This document shows positions 1 through 6,937 of a stretch of 16,877 bases of DNA, piece by piece. A model generated the notes under the pieces. It had not been told where the DNA came from. It was given only the letters and a program-made list of their open reading frames with translations, and did not search any database. Source of the stretch: Candidatus Margulisiibacteriota bacterium (GTDB taxonomy: Bacteria > Margulisbacteria > WOR-1 > JAKLHX01); NCBI GenBank assembly GCA_022709925.1, contig JAKLHX010000006.1, forward strand, positions 1 to 16,877. The letters run 5' to 3'. Positions within the stretch are counted from its first letter, which is position 1; each line of letters begins with the position of its first letter. The position numbers and the translations under genes were made by a program.

Positions 1-372
1 TTCGTTTTCCGAGAAATTTGCGGAAAATTCCCCGAAAGAAAGCTCCGCGTTATCGTATTTCACCTTTACGTTCGATTTTTGGGGCGTTTCCGGTTCCTGT
101 TCTATGTCGTAAGAAACAGACAGATGTTCGTTCAGCTTGCTGTCTATTTTTAAGGAAAGCCTCTCTTCCCAAGGACCGCTGCTTAAAGAACTTGAAAGCG
201 TTCCCAGGTGAGTTTGTGCCAGATAATAGTTGGAAGAAGGGGTCACGCTGGTCTTATAAAATCTCCACTTTTTATATCCGGACACGTCGAATTGCGGATA
301 TGTCTGTGAAAAAGCAAGATTCGGGAAAACCTGCAGGAATATTAAAAATGCGATAAAAAACCTTTTGAACAT
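1..372 (-). CDS. Exported, probably outer-membrane beta-rich protein (5' part, runs off the contig)
   Basis: The minus strand is open from an ATG at 372-370 to the window edge, giving 124 residues with no stop. It starts MFKRFFIAFLIFLQVFPNLA, a clear signal peptide with a K/R n-region and a hydrophobic core, and probable cleavage after AFS near residue 22. The mature part alternates polar and hydrophobic residues (LSLKIDSKL, LSVSYDIEQ, VKVKYDNAELSF), the pattern of amphipathic beta strands in an outer-membrane or surface protein. ATG 372 is the only possible start: the frame has a stop about 30 nt upstream and no other ATG, GTG or TTG between. A promoter ends 7 nt before the ATG and there is no SD, so the mRNA is predicted to be leaderless. 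The precise family cannot be named from this fragment. Export is fairly certain; an outer-membrane barrel is inference. Confidence 0.75.
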   Translation of the reverse strand, partial: MFKRFFIAFLIFLQVFPNLAFSQTYPQFDVSGYKKWRFYKTSVTPSSNYYLAQTHLGTLSSSLSSGPWEERLSLKIDSKLNEHLSVSYDIEQEPETPQKSNVKVKYDNAELSFGEFSANFSENE

Positions 373-379
373 TTTTAAT

Positions 380-408
380 ATTGTAGCAACTAAAGCCGGT
401 TATATCAA
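380..408 (-). promoter_or_regulatory. Sigma70-type promoter for the exported protein at 372
   Basis: On the minus strand a TTGATA -35 box (408-403) is followed by a 17-nt spacer and a TACAAT -10 box (385-380). The -10 box ends 7 nt before the ATG at 372, which puts the expected transcription start on or next to the A of the start codon. No SD fits in that space. Confidence 0.7.
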
Positions 409-434
409 CGTGCGGTATTATTTGGCATAAACAC

Positions 435-488
435 GGCAAAAAGACAGGTGCAAGAGGCCGGGCGTTCTAGGCATGCAAGTTTTTTGCC
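435..488 (+). promoter_or_regulatory. Inverted-repeat (structured) leader upstream of the 67-residue gene
   Basis: GGCAAAAA at 435-442 is the exact complement of TTTTTGCC at 481-488, which would close a 38-nt internal region. That region holds two copies of TGCAAG (449-454 and 474-479) and a G/C-rich patch (456-464). The stem lies 43 nt before the ATG at 532 and could form in its mRNA. The outer arms (CACGGCAAA and TTGCC) recall the closing stem of the GEMM-I cyclic-di-GMP riboswitch, but the invariant GACGCAAAGCC core is absent. It is therefore reported only as an unclassified structured leader. A protein-binding site is the alternative. Confidence 0.35.
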
Positions 489-531
489 TATTAATACGAA
501 TAATAAGTGAACGGGAAAGAAGGTTAATTGT

Positions 532-735
532 ATGGCAGACGTAAATTTTGTTGATGTTGTAAAAGGTAACAATCTCACGCCTGGCGCGTATGTCGACGCT
601 TCTTCTTTGAAGAACGAAGACAATAAATACGGCCAGTATCTGGCTTCCGCAAATCCTAAAGATGAATCAACGAGACAGGCTGTGATGAACAACTACGATC
701 CTACAAAAGGTAATTCAGTTTTTATGGTCGTTTAA
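532..735 (+). CDS. Small unrecognised protein, 67 residues
   Basis: A short ORF starts with ATG at 532 behind a good ribosome binding site (AGAAGG about 8 nt upstream). It encodes a hydrophilic, Asn/Asp-rich protein beginning MADVNFVDVVKGNN and ending NSVFMVV. There is no signal peptide, membrane segment, Cys or recognisable domain. The SD, plausible composition and position behind a potential structured leader favour a real gene over the antisense frame at 405-692, which has no SD. Its stop overlaps that of the convergent histidine kinase by a few bases. I do not recognise the family and assign no function. It might be a small regulatory or surface-associated protein, but nothing in the sequence shows this. 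Confidence 0.6.
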   Translation: MADVNFVDVVKGNNLTPGAYVDASSLKNEDNKYGQYLASANPKDESTRQAVMNNYDPTKGNSVFMVV

Positions 736-2897
736 CCCTCGGCAGTATTTTTATCTTCCTCGATTTTTTCAGCGGGCGGCAGCATTATTATGAATGTGGT
801 CCCTTTACCCACCTGGCTTCTTACTTTTATTGAGCCTTTGTGGTCCTCTATTATACGGAGCGTTATAGGCAGCCCCATTCCGGTGCCGGATTCTTTTGTG
901 GTAAAGAACGGATCGAACATGTTCCTCATGCTTTCTTCCGGTATCCCAGGGCCCGTGTCCGTTATTTCTACGAATACCATGGGGACTTTTTCTCCGGCAG
1001 GCTTATCTGCGAGCTTCTTTGCGGATATGAACCCTTCTTTGGTTATTTTGCCTAGCTGTATCACGTGGCCTATGTCGGTCTTTACTATAAGCTCTCCTCC
1101 GTCTTTCATTGCTTGGGCGGCATTCATTATTATGTTCAAAAATGCCTGCGAAAGCTGGTTCGGGTCCGCGCTTATTTTAGGCGTTTTTACGAACTTCGTG
1201 CTTACACGGACATTGTTCTTTTTTATCTGGTTCTCTAAAAGTTCCAGGACCTCTTCCAGTACGGCATCTATGGTTATGTTCTTGAACTCGGGCTTTGAAG
1301 GCCTTCCGAATTTCAGAAGGTTTTCGGCTATCTTGTTTATCTTGTCTATTTCCGGCGGTATTATCGCGATGAATTTGTCTCGGAACTCCTTGTCTTCCCA
1401 TTTTAGCGGCAGAAGCTGGGTGAATGTCCTCATGGCGACAAGAGGATTTTTTATCTCATGGGCCATGCCGGCGGCCATTGTCCCGAGAGCGGCCAGTTTT
1501 TCAGATGCTATTAAGTGGTCCTGGCTTTCTTTCAGTTCCGCGGTCATAAGATTGAACTCTCTGGCAAGCCGTCCTATCTCGTCCTCGGAAGAGGTCTTTA
1601 TTTCAAAGTTCAGGTTCCCTCTGCGTATCTCTTCAGTGCCGATTATCACGGCGTTTATCGAATTCTCGATATTTTTTGAAAAAAAGACTCCGACAATTAC
1701 AGCGACCAATATCCCTATTATCACGAAGATAAGCGAGTTCGTTTCTACTTTTCTTATTTCCGCATATGCGGTCCCCATCGGTTGGGACACAAGAACAGTC
1801 CACTGCAGTTCGGGAACGATCTCAAGTGTTCCTACTGTCTTTGTCGGTTCCGTGGGCCCGAAAGCTTTGTTCTCGTTGTTGTAATATATGACGGTTCTTT
1901 TTGAGGTGTCCGTTATAAGGACGGACCTGTTCTGCAGACGGCCGAAATCCTCCACATATGACTTGGTCATCTCTATTAATTTTGTTCGGTCGGAGGTCTG
2001 TTGCCGGAAATGCGAGATCCTGTAGACTATCGCCGCCCCGATGCTCTTGTTTGTTTCTTTTATTGATTTTTCAAGCGAATTTCTGGCTATCGCTATGGTC
2101 GCAAGCGTCGTTGCTTCGACTATCAGCACTATCATGAGCACGAATATCATTACCAGCTTTATCAATATCCTGGTCTTTAGATAGCTTATCGGATGAAGGG
2201 CGATGTCATCGTTAGGGGATATGATATTGCCAAGCAAGAGTCCGGAAGAAGAAACGAGAAGGATTATCCATGCGGTAAGCGTGGCCATTTCTCCTCTTAA
2301 AGCAGGGCAGATAAGATAAATGGAATATCCCGCGACCATGCCTATGGAAGAAAACCCTGAAAGGCCTGCCAGTCTTTTTTCTCTCGGATCGGAAGCCTTT
2401 AGTGCTGAAGTCAAAAAGCCCGTGCCGAGCAGTATCCAGGACAACAACCAAAAGACCTTGATAGACAATATGGACGATGATTCAAGTGCAGGCAAGGAAA
2501 GGTTTTTTTGGCACAGCATGTCAGGTTGTGAGGCAAAAGCCATTATTACCAGCACCCCGGCTGCCCCGACGAAAAGCACTGATATCCATTTTGGCCTGAT
2601 ATAGTTCTTTTCCGCGCAGAACATATATACGAACAAGGCTGCCGTGACAAGGGCCGCGCTTATTATCTTGTGGGACAGATATATGGTTGCCGGTGAAAGC
2701 GCTATGTTGTATACAAGCTGCGCGGTCAGTATCGCCGCAATATAAACGCCAAAAAAAGCAAATACGCCGCCCAGCAATAAAAAGGTCTTATTGGATTCTT
2801 CGAAGGACCTTTTTGCGAATATATAGGAACCTGTCAGCAGTATCCCGGCTGTGAAGATCTCGACAAATATTATAAGTATTGAAAGAGTAGAAAGCAT
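732..2897 (-). CDS. Orphan sensor histidine kinase with 7TM sensor, periplasmic sensor and HAMP
   Basis: Membrane sensor kinase, 721 residues. The N-terminal 230 residues contain seven hydrophobic segments (about 4-28, 36-61, 74-95, 103-123, 147-167, 174-198, 205-226), as in the HisKA_7TM sensor region. An eighth TM (244-270), an extracytoplasmic loop (271-384, possibly Cache-like), a ninth TM (387-407) and a HAMP domain (408-460) follow. The HisKA motif MAHEIKNPL places the phosphoacceptor at His480. The ATPase has an N box (588-597), G1 DTGPGI (647-652), F box FDPFF (661-665) and G2 GTGMGL (671-676), so it should be active. About 30 extra residues lie between the N and G1 boxes. No response regulator gene is adjacent, so the partner is unknown. 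The ATG at 2897 has AAAGGA just upstream and is divergent from smc. Kinase identity is very sure; the signal sensed is unknown. Confidence 0.93.
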   Translation of the reverse strand: MLSTLSILIIFVEIFTAGILLTGSYIFAKRSFEESNKTFLLLGGVFAFFGVYIAAILTAQLVYNIALSPATIYLSHKIISAALVTAALFVYMFCAEKNYIRPKWISVLFVGAAGVLVIMAFASQPDMLCQKNLSLPALESSSILSIKVFWLLSWILLGTGFLTSALKASDPREKRLAGLSGFSSIGMVAGYSIYLICPALRGEMATLTAWIILLVSSSGLLLGNIISPNDDIALHPISYLKTRILIKLVMIFVLMIVLIVEATTLATIAIARNSLEKSIKETNKSIGAAIVYRISHFRQQTSDRTKLIEMTKSYVEDFGRLQNRSVLITDTSKRTVIYYNNENKAFGPTEPTKTVGTLEIVPELQWTVLVSQPMGTAYAEIRKVETNSLIFVIIGILVAVIVGVFFSKNIENSINAVIIGTEEIRRGNLNFEIKTSSEDEIGRLAREFNLMTAELKESQDHLIASEKLAALGTMAAGMAHEIKNPLVAMRTFTQLLPLKWEDKEFRDKFIAIIPPEIDKINKIAENLLKFGRPSKPEFKNITIDAVLEEVLELLENQIKKNNVRVSTKFVKTPKISADPNQLSQAFLNIIMNAAQAMKDGGELIVKTDIGHVIQLGKITKEGFISAKKLADKPAGEKVPMVFVEITDTGPGIPEESMRNMFDPFFTTKESGTGMGLPITLRIIEDHKGSIKVRSQVGKGTTFIIMLPPAEKIEEDKNTAEG

Positions 2898-2915
2898 GTA
2901 TCCTTTATTTTAGAA

Positions 2916-2921
2916 ATTATA
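2916..2921 (-). promoter_or_regulatory. -10 element for the histidine kinase gene
   Basis: TATAAT on the minus strand (2921-2916) ends 18 nt before the ATG at 2897. This allows a short leader carrying the AAAGGA ribosome binding site. No convincing -35 box is seen at 16-18 nt spacing. Confidence 0.45.
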
Positions 2922-2939
2922 ACATAAACCCTGAATTGT

Positions 2940-2969
2940 TTGACCGGTTTTTTTAGAGTGTGTTATAAT
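2940..2969 (+). promoter_or_regulatory. Sigma70-type promoter for smc
   Basis: TTGACC (2940-2945), an 18-nt spacer and a consensus TATAAT (2964-2969) lie upstream of the TTG start at 2997. The predicted leader is about 20 nt and contains the AAAAGG ribosome binding site (2985-2990). The phosphodiester glycosidase gene downstream is probably co-transcribed. Confidence 0.75.
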
Positions 2970-2996
2970 CGCATTTAAGAGTGAAAAGGTAAAGAA

Positions 2997-5714
2997 TTGC
3001 ATCTAAAAGAACTAACATTAAAAGGTTTTAAGTCATTTGCCGACAAAACATCGTTCATGTTCGATGCCCCGCCTTCCGTTTCCGCGGTGGTAGGCCCTAA
3101 CGGCTGCGGAAAATCAAATATAATAGATGCACTCAGGTTCGTGATAGGGGAACAGAGCGTAAAAGACCTTAGAGGATCGTCCCTTGATGAGGTGATCTTT
3201 GCCGGCAGTAGCACCAGGAAACCCGTATCGCTTGCCGAAGTGTCTATCGTGTTCGATAACAGCGACGGGCACCTCAAGACGGATTACAGCGAAGTTGCGG
3301 TAAAAAGAAGGGTGTTCCGTTCAGGAGAAAGCGAATTCTATATCAACAAGAACCTGTGCCGGCTCAAGGACATAAAAGACCTTTTTCTGGATACCGGGAT
3401 AGGGAACGGCGCTTATTCCATAATCAACCAGGGACAAGTTGACCAGATACTCAGTTCAAAGCCAGAAGAAAGAAGGGCTATCTTTGAAGAGGCCGCAGGC
3501 ATAAACAAGTATAAGGTCAGAAAAAGGGCTGCCGAGAGGCGGCTGATAGGGACCGAGCAGAACCTTCTTAGGGTCAATGACCTGCGCGGGGAGATAAAAG
3601 AGAACCTTTCAAGCCTCGAAGACCAGGCCGCTAAGGCAAAACGCTATAAAGAAGTGAAAGAAAAGCTGCGTACGCTTGAAATAGGACTTGCAAAAAAACA
3701 GGTGAAATCATTGACCGAAAGGATGCAGCAGTTAAAGGCAAAAATAGAAGAGCTTAAGAACAGGACGAGCGGGGTAGAGGACGGGGCCGCGAAAGACGAG
3801 GAAGAGAGGAACCAGCTTAAATCGCAATTGCGGGCGATCGAAGAGAAGGCTGAGTTGCTGCGTTCGGAAATAGCCTCGTTAAAAGGCAGCGTCGATGAGT
3901 CGAGGACGAAGATAACCGTAGGCAAAGAGAGGATCTCCCAGCTTGAAGAGAGAGTATCCGATATACAGAGAGAGATAGAAGCTCTTTCCGCATCCAAAGC
4001 CGCAAGATCAGGCAAATTGGACGAAAAACAGCAGGCCTTGTCAGAGTTTGAGAGCAAATTCGGTAATGCCAGAATATACATGGAGGATGCCCAGAGGTCT
4101 TTTGAAGAGATCAATAAAAAAATAGAGGAAAGCATCCGCGGCTGGAACAGCCTGAAGAACCCGATATTCGAAAGGGAGATGGAGATATCTTCGAAGAAGC
4201 ACTCGCTTTCGGAAATAGACCTTTCCATAAGATATGCGAAAGAGTCCTACTCCAAAGAAAAGGCGTTCCTTGACAACCTTAACGGGTTAAAAGAGGACAT
4301 CTCTTTCCTTGAGTCGGAAGTGCTGGGGCTGGCCGGAGTTTCCCAGGAGCTTAAGGAAAGGCTCAGCTCGAGGAAAGTGGAGATATTCAAGAAAATAGAG
4401 ATAGAAGCTTCTGTCATCGAAGTGAACCTGAAGAAACAAGAAGAGGACCTGAAGGTCTTGGAGGAGAAGAGAGCTTCCGAAGATTCCAAACTTAAAGAGA
4501 TCGAACATTCCACGAATGAAATGACATCCCAGTTCTCTTTGCTTGAGAGCAAGCTAAAAGAGCTCAATGATGAAAAAGAGAAGTCTATCGCCAAGCTTGC
4601 CGAGGCCAGGGCCAATTTTGCGAACTATGACAGTCTTCTTAAGCAGAAAAAAGAAGAACAATCAGGCGCTAAAGAGCAGTTGAACGACGCCGACAGACAG
4701 ATACAGTTGAAACAATCAGAAATGCAATCCTTGGCGTCTAGGATAGAAGCCGCCGTCAGGGAGATAGCGGATATAGAGAACCGCATACCGGCGCTTCAGG
4801 ATAAGGAATCAATTGCCAAAGAAGCGCTTCAAAAGAACATGGAGAGCAAGGTCAATATTCAGGCAAAGATCGAAAAGCTTGAAGAAAAGATAAGGAGCGT
4901 GTCAAGCGAGGACAGGATGGCAAGGGACGCGCTTTCTAAAGAGGAGATATCTTTTGCCAAGCTTGAAGGAGAGCTTTCGGCCGTGGAAGCATTGATGCAG
5001 CAGGAATACCAGCTTAACGCGGAGCAGGTCCTTTCCATAGAGATGGAAGAGGTGCAGAACCAGACAAAAGCAAAAGAAGAGATAGAGGCCTTTCGCGAAG
5101 AAATAAGGCAGATCGGCCCGGTCAATCTTTTGGCCGTAGAAGAGTATGAAGCCACAAAAGAAAGGCTTTCCTTTATCGAAACCCAATACGCAGACCTCGT
5201 GAGCGCCCGCGATAATTTGAACAGCCTCGTAAGGCAGCTCGACGATGAAGCAAAATATAAGTTCTTAAGGACCATTGAAGAGGTTAATAAGAATTTTTCG
5301 GAAGTCTTCTCTTCTTTGTTCGAAGGCGGAGAGGCCAGGATATCCCTTCTTGAAGGCGATCCCCTGGAATGCGGGATAGAGATAGTTGCAAGACCGTCAG
5401 GGAAAAAATGGCTCAGTCTTTCGCTAATGTCAGGAGGGGAAAAATCTCTTACAGCCATATCTATCATGTTCTCTCTGATAAGGACCAGACCAAGTCCGTT
5501 CTGCTTTATGGATGAGGTCGACGCGGCGCTTGACGAGATAAATACGATAAGGTTCACCAAGCTTATCAAAGAGTTCTCACAGAACTCCCAGATAGTAGTC
5601 GTTACTCACAGCAAAAGGACGATGTCCGCGGCAAGCGCCATGTACGGAGTGACTATGGAAGAACCCGGAGTGTCCAAGCTGGTCTCCATGAAACTAGTTA
5701 AGGTGGCGGACTAA
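2997..5714 (+). CDS. smc: SMC-family chromosome segregation ATPase lacking a recognisable hinge
   Basis: An ABC-type coiled-coil ATPase that by family organises and segregates the chromosome with ScpA/ScpB; neither partner gene is in the window. The N-head begins MHLKELTLKGFKSFADKT, which matches the usual SMC start and fixes the TTG at 2997 behind an AAAAGG SD. Walker A is GPNGCGKSN (33-41) and the Q-loop is near QGQVDQ (145-150). The C-head has the signature LMSGGEKSL (810-818), Walker B FCFMDEVDAALDE (835-847) and switch VVVTHSKRTM (867-876). Both heads are complete. The protein has only 905 residues against roughly 1,150-1,200 for typical bacterial SMC. Between the heads is coiled coil (about 170-695), broken by a Gly/Asn-containing stretch near 426-450 instead of a globular hinge of 150 or more residues. 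The two arms are near-equal (about 255 and 245 residues). No CxxC zinc hook is present. The frame is continuous with no stop or frameshift. Confidence 0.93.
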   Translation: MHLKELTLKGFKSFADKTSFMFDAPPSVSAVVGPNGCGKSNIIDALRFVIGEQSVKDLRGSSLDEVIFAGSSTRKPVSLAEVSIVFDNSDGHLKTDYSEVAVKRRVFRSGESEFYINKNLCRLKDIKDLFLDTGIGNGAYSIINQGQVDQILSSKPEERRAIFEEAAGINKYKVRKRAAERRLIGTEQNLLRVNDLRGEIKENLSSLEDQAAKAKRYKEVKEKLRTLEIGLAKKQVKSLTERMQQLKAKIEELKNRTSGVEDGAAKDEEERNQLKSQLRAIEEKAELLRSEIASLKGSVDESRTKITVGKERISQLEERVSDIQREIEALSASKAARSGKLDEKQQALSEFESKFGNARIYMEDAQRSFEEINKKIEESIRGWNSLKNPIFEREMEISSKKHSLSEIDLSIRYAKESYSKEKAFLDNLNGLKEDISFLESEVLGLAGVSQELKERLSSRKVEIFKKIEIEASVIEVNLKKQEEDLKVLEEKRASEDSKLKEIEHSTNEMTSQFSLLESKLKELNDEKEKSIAKLAEARANFANYDSLLKQKKEEQSGAKEQLNDADRQIQLKQSEMQSLASRIEAAVREIADIENRIPALQDKESIAKEALQKNMESKVNIQAKIEKLEEKIRSVSSEDRMARDALSKEEISFAKLEGELSAVEALMQQEYQLNAEQVLSIEMEEVQNQTKAKEEIEAFREEIRQIGPVNLLAVEEYEATKERLSFIETQYADLVSARDNLNSLVRQLDDEAKYKFLRTIEEVNKNFSEVFSSLFEGGEARISLLEGDPLECGIEIVARPSGKKWLSLSLMSGGEKSLTAISIMFSLIRTRPSPFCFMDEVDAALDEINTIRFTKLIKEFSQNSQIVVVTHSKRTMSAASAMYGVTMEEPGVSKLVSMKLVKVAD

Positions 5715-5715
5715 G

Positions 5716-6861
5716 ATCAGAAAAACCTTTCTAATCTTTTTTGTTTTGTTCTTTTTATCCGGGACCCAAACTTCTTGGGCACAAGATACCAAGGGTTCAC
5801 GGGAGGCATCCTATGTAAAACTTTCAAAGAGCTGGAGCGGAAAAAAACCCGTAGCCGTCCATGTTATAAGGATGCCTTTGACCAGTGTTGTAGAGGTCAA
5901 GCTTGCGCTTGCCGGAAATGCGGTTGGCAAGTTGCGCAGGACCGCTATTATAGCTTCCTCCAATAATGCGGTCGCCGCCGTGAACGGGTCTTTCTTTGAC
6001 AGGTCGTGTCCTTATCTTCCTATAGGGCTGATCGTAATAGATGGCAAAATAATAACAAAATCGCTTTTGAACAGGTCTGCTATAGGCATAAGCTCAAAGA
6101 ACGGCATAAGGTTCGGTATCCCTAAGTTCACCGGGCATGTCGTGAACGATTCGACCAAGGAAAAAATACCCGTTTGGGGTATAAACAGGCCGAGAAAAGA
6201 GAACGAGGTCATTATTTTTACCCCGGAGTACGGGACAAGCACCAAGACGAACAATTCCGGAGTGGAGCTTATAATAGAGGATGACATGGTGGTCGGTATT
6301 TCTGAAGGTAACTCCCCGATACCTTCCAACGGATACGTTATATCTTTTCACGGCTGGACAAAGAACTATGCCAATGAACTTCCTCCGGGAGCCCCTATAA
6401 CAGCCGATTACAGCCTCACGGACGGCTGGGACAAGTTCGAACAGGTCATAACCGGGGGGCCTCGGTTGGTTGAGGACGGTGAGAATACGGTAAGAGAATC
6501 CCTTGACCTTGAAGGATTCGGCGGAGAAGTCATGGGAAGGAACGCAAGGACGGCGATAGGCATAACCAAGGATAATGAACTCCTTTTGGTGGTGGTAGAC
6601 GGTAAAAGGTTCAGGTCAAGAAGAAGGGCAAAAAGAGGCGTTACATATTATGAGCTTGCGGAACTTATGAAAGAGCTCGGCGCGAAAGATGCAATAGGCC
6701 TTGACGGCGGAGGGTCTTCGACGATGTACCTTAAGGGATATGGCGTGATAAATCTTCCCTCCGAAGGTTATGAACAGGCCGTCAGCAACGCCCTTATAGT
6801 CAAATATAAGGTGCCTTCCCGATCTCAAGAAGCCAGTATCTCCGATAAAAAGCCGCAATAA
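5716..6861 (+). CDS. Exported phosphodiester glycosidase (NAGPA) family protein, probable ATC start
   Basis: The NAGPA domain (formerly DUF2233), shared with mammalian uncovering enzyme and bacterial exopolysaccharide-associated proteins, hydrolyses sugar-phosphodiester bonds. Visible motifs (numbered from ATC) are AAVNGSFFD (about 87-95), ITGGPRLVEDG (245-255), RNARTAIGIT (275-284), LLVVVDGK (290-297) and GLDGGGSSTMYLKG (328-341). The first ATG/GTG/TTG in frame is TTG 5746, which leaves a 13-residue hydrophobic leader without positive charge. Starting at ATC 5716 gives xRKTFLIFFVLFFLSGTQTS followed by WAQ, a complete signal peptide. AGGTGG (5701-5706) lies 9 nt before that ATC, and the frame is closed by a TAG at 5695. 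The gene begins one base after the smc stop, so co-transcription and translational coupling are likely. Family is very sure; substrate is unknown, though envelope glycopolymer is plausible given the LCP and deacetylase genes nearby. The conservative start is 5746. Confidence 0.88.
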   Translation: MRKTFLIFFVLFFLSGTQTSWAQDTKGSREASYVKLSKSWSGKKPVAVHVIRMPLTSVVEVKLALAGNAVGKLRRTAIIASSNNAVAAVNGSFFDRSCPYLPIGLIVIDGKIITKSLLNRSAIGISSKNGIRFGIPKFTGHVVNDSTKEKIPVWGINRPRKENEVIIFTPEYGTSTKTNNSGVELIIEDDMVVGISEGNSPIPSNGYVISFHGWTKNYANELPPGAPITADYSLTDGWDKFEQVITGGPRLVEDGENTVRESLDLEGFGGEVMGRNARTAIGITKDNELLLVVVDGKRFRSRRRAKRGVTYYELAELMKELGAKDAIGLDGGGSSTMYLKGYGVINLPSEGYEQAVSNALIVKYKVPSRSQEASISDKKPQ

Positions 6862-6937
6862 CCAAGACACCCGCCCATATTTTGAGGTTTGAAATCAACA
6901 CCCAAAAATCACGATATATATACAGAAGGGGTATAGG

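Noticed and set aside
18..356. Plus-strand frame of 112 codons at the left edge
   Set aside because: It is antisense to a minus-strand frame with a textbook signal peptide, a promoter and an open end. The plus frame is basic and Cys/Arg-rich and has no SD.
423..438. Possible sigma54 promoter (TGGCA with GG-N10-GC spacing)
   Set aside because: The -24 half fits, but the -12 half is CGGC rather than TTGC and no activator site or sigma54 gene is in view. The same bases form an arm of the inverted repeat.
430..490. GEMM-I cyclic-di-GMP riboswitch
   Set aside because: The CACGGCAAA start and TTGCC end match in style, but the invariant GACGCAAAGCC core and the GAAA tetraloop helix are not there.
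405..692. Minus-strand frame of 95 codons opposite the 67-residue gene
   Set aside because: It has no SD or promoter. The plus-strand frame has a good SD and a more protein-like composition.
790..1884. Long plus-strand frame of 364 codons
   Set aside because: It is a shadow of the histidine kinase gene, Ser/Phe/Ile-rich in the manner of antisense translations, without SD.
6889..6918. Promoter for the GGDEF gene (TTGAAA with a GATATA -10 at 18 nt)
   Set aside because: The -10 lies in an alternating AT run and matches poorly. It could be real, but it is too weak to list.
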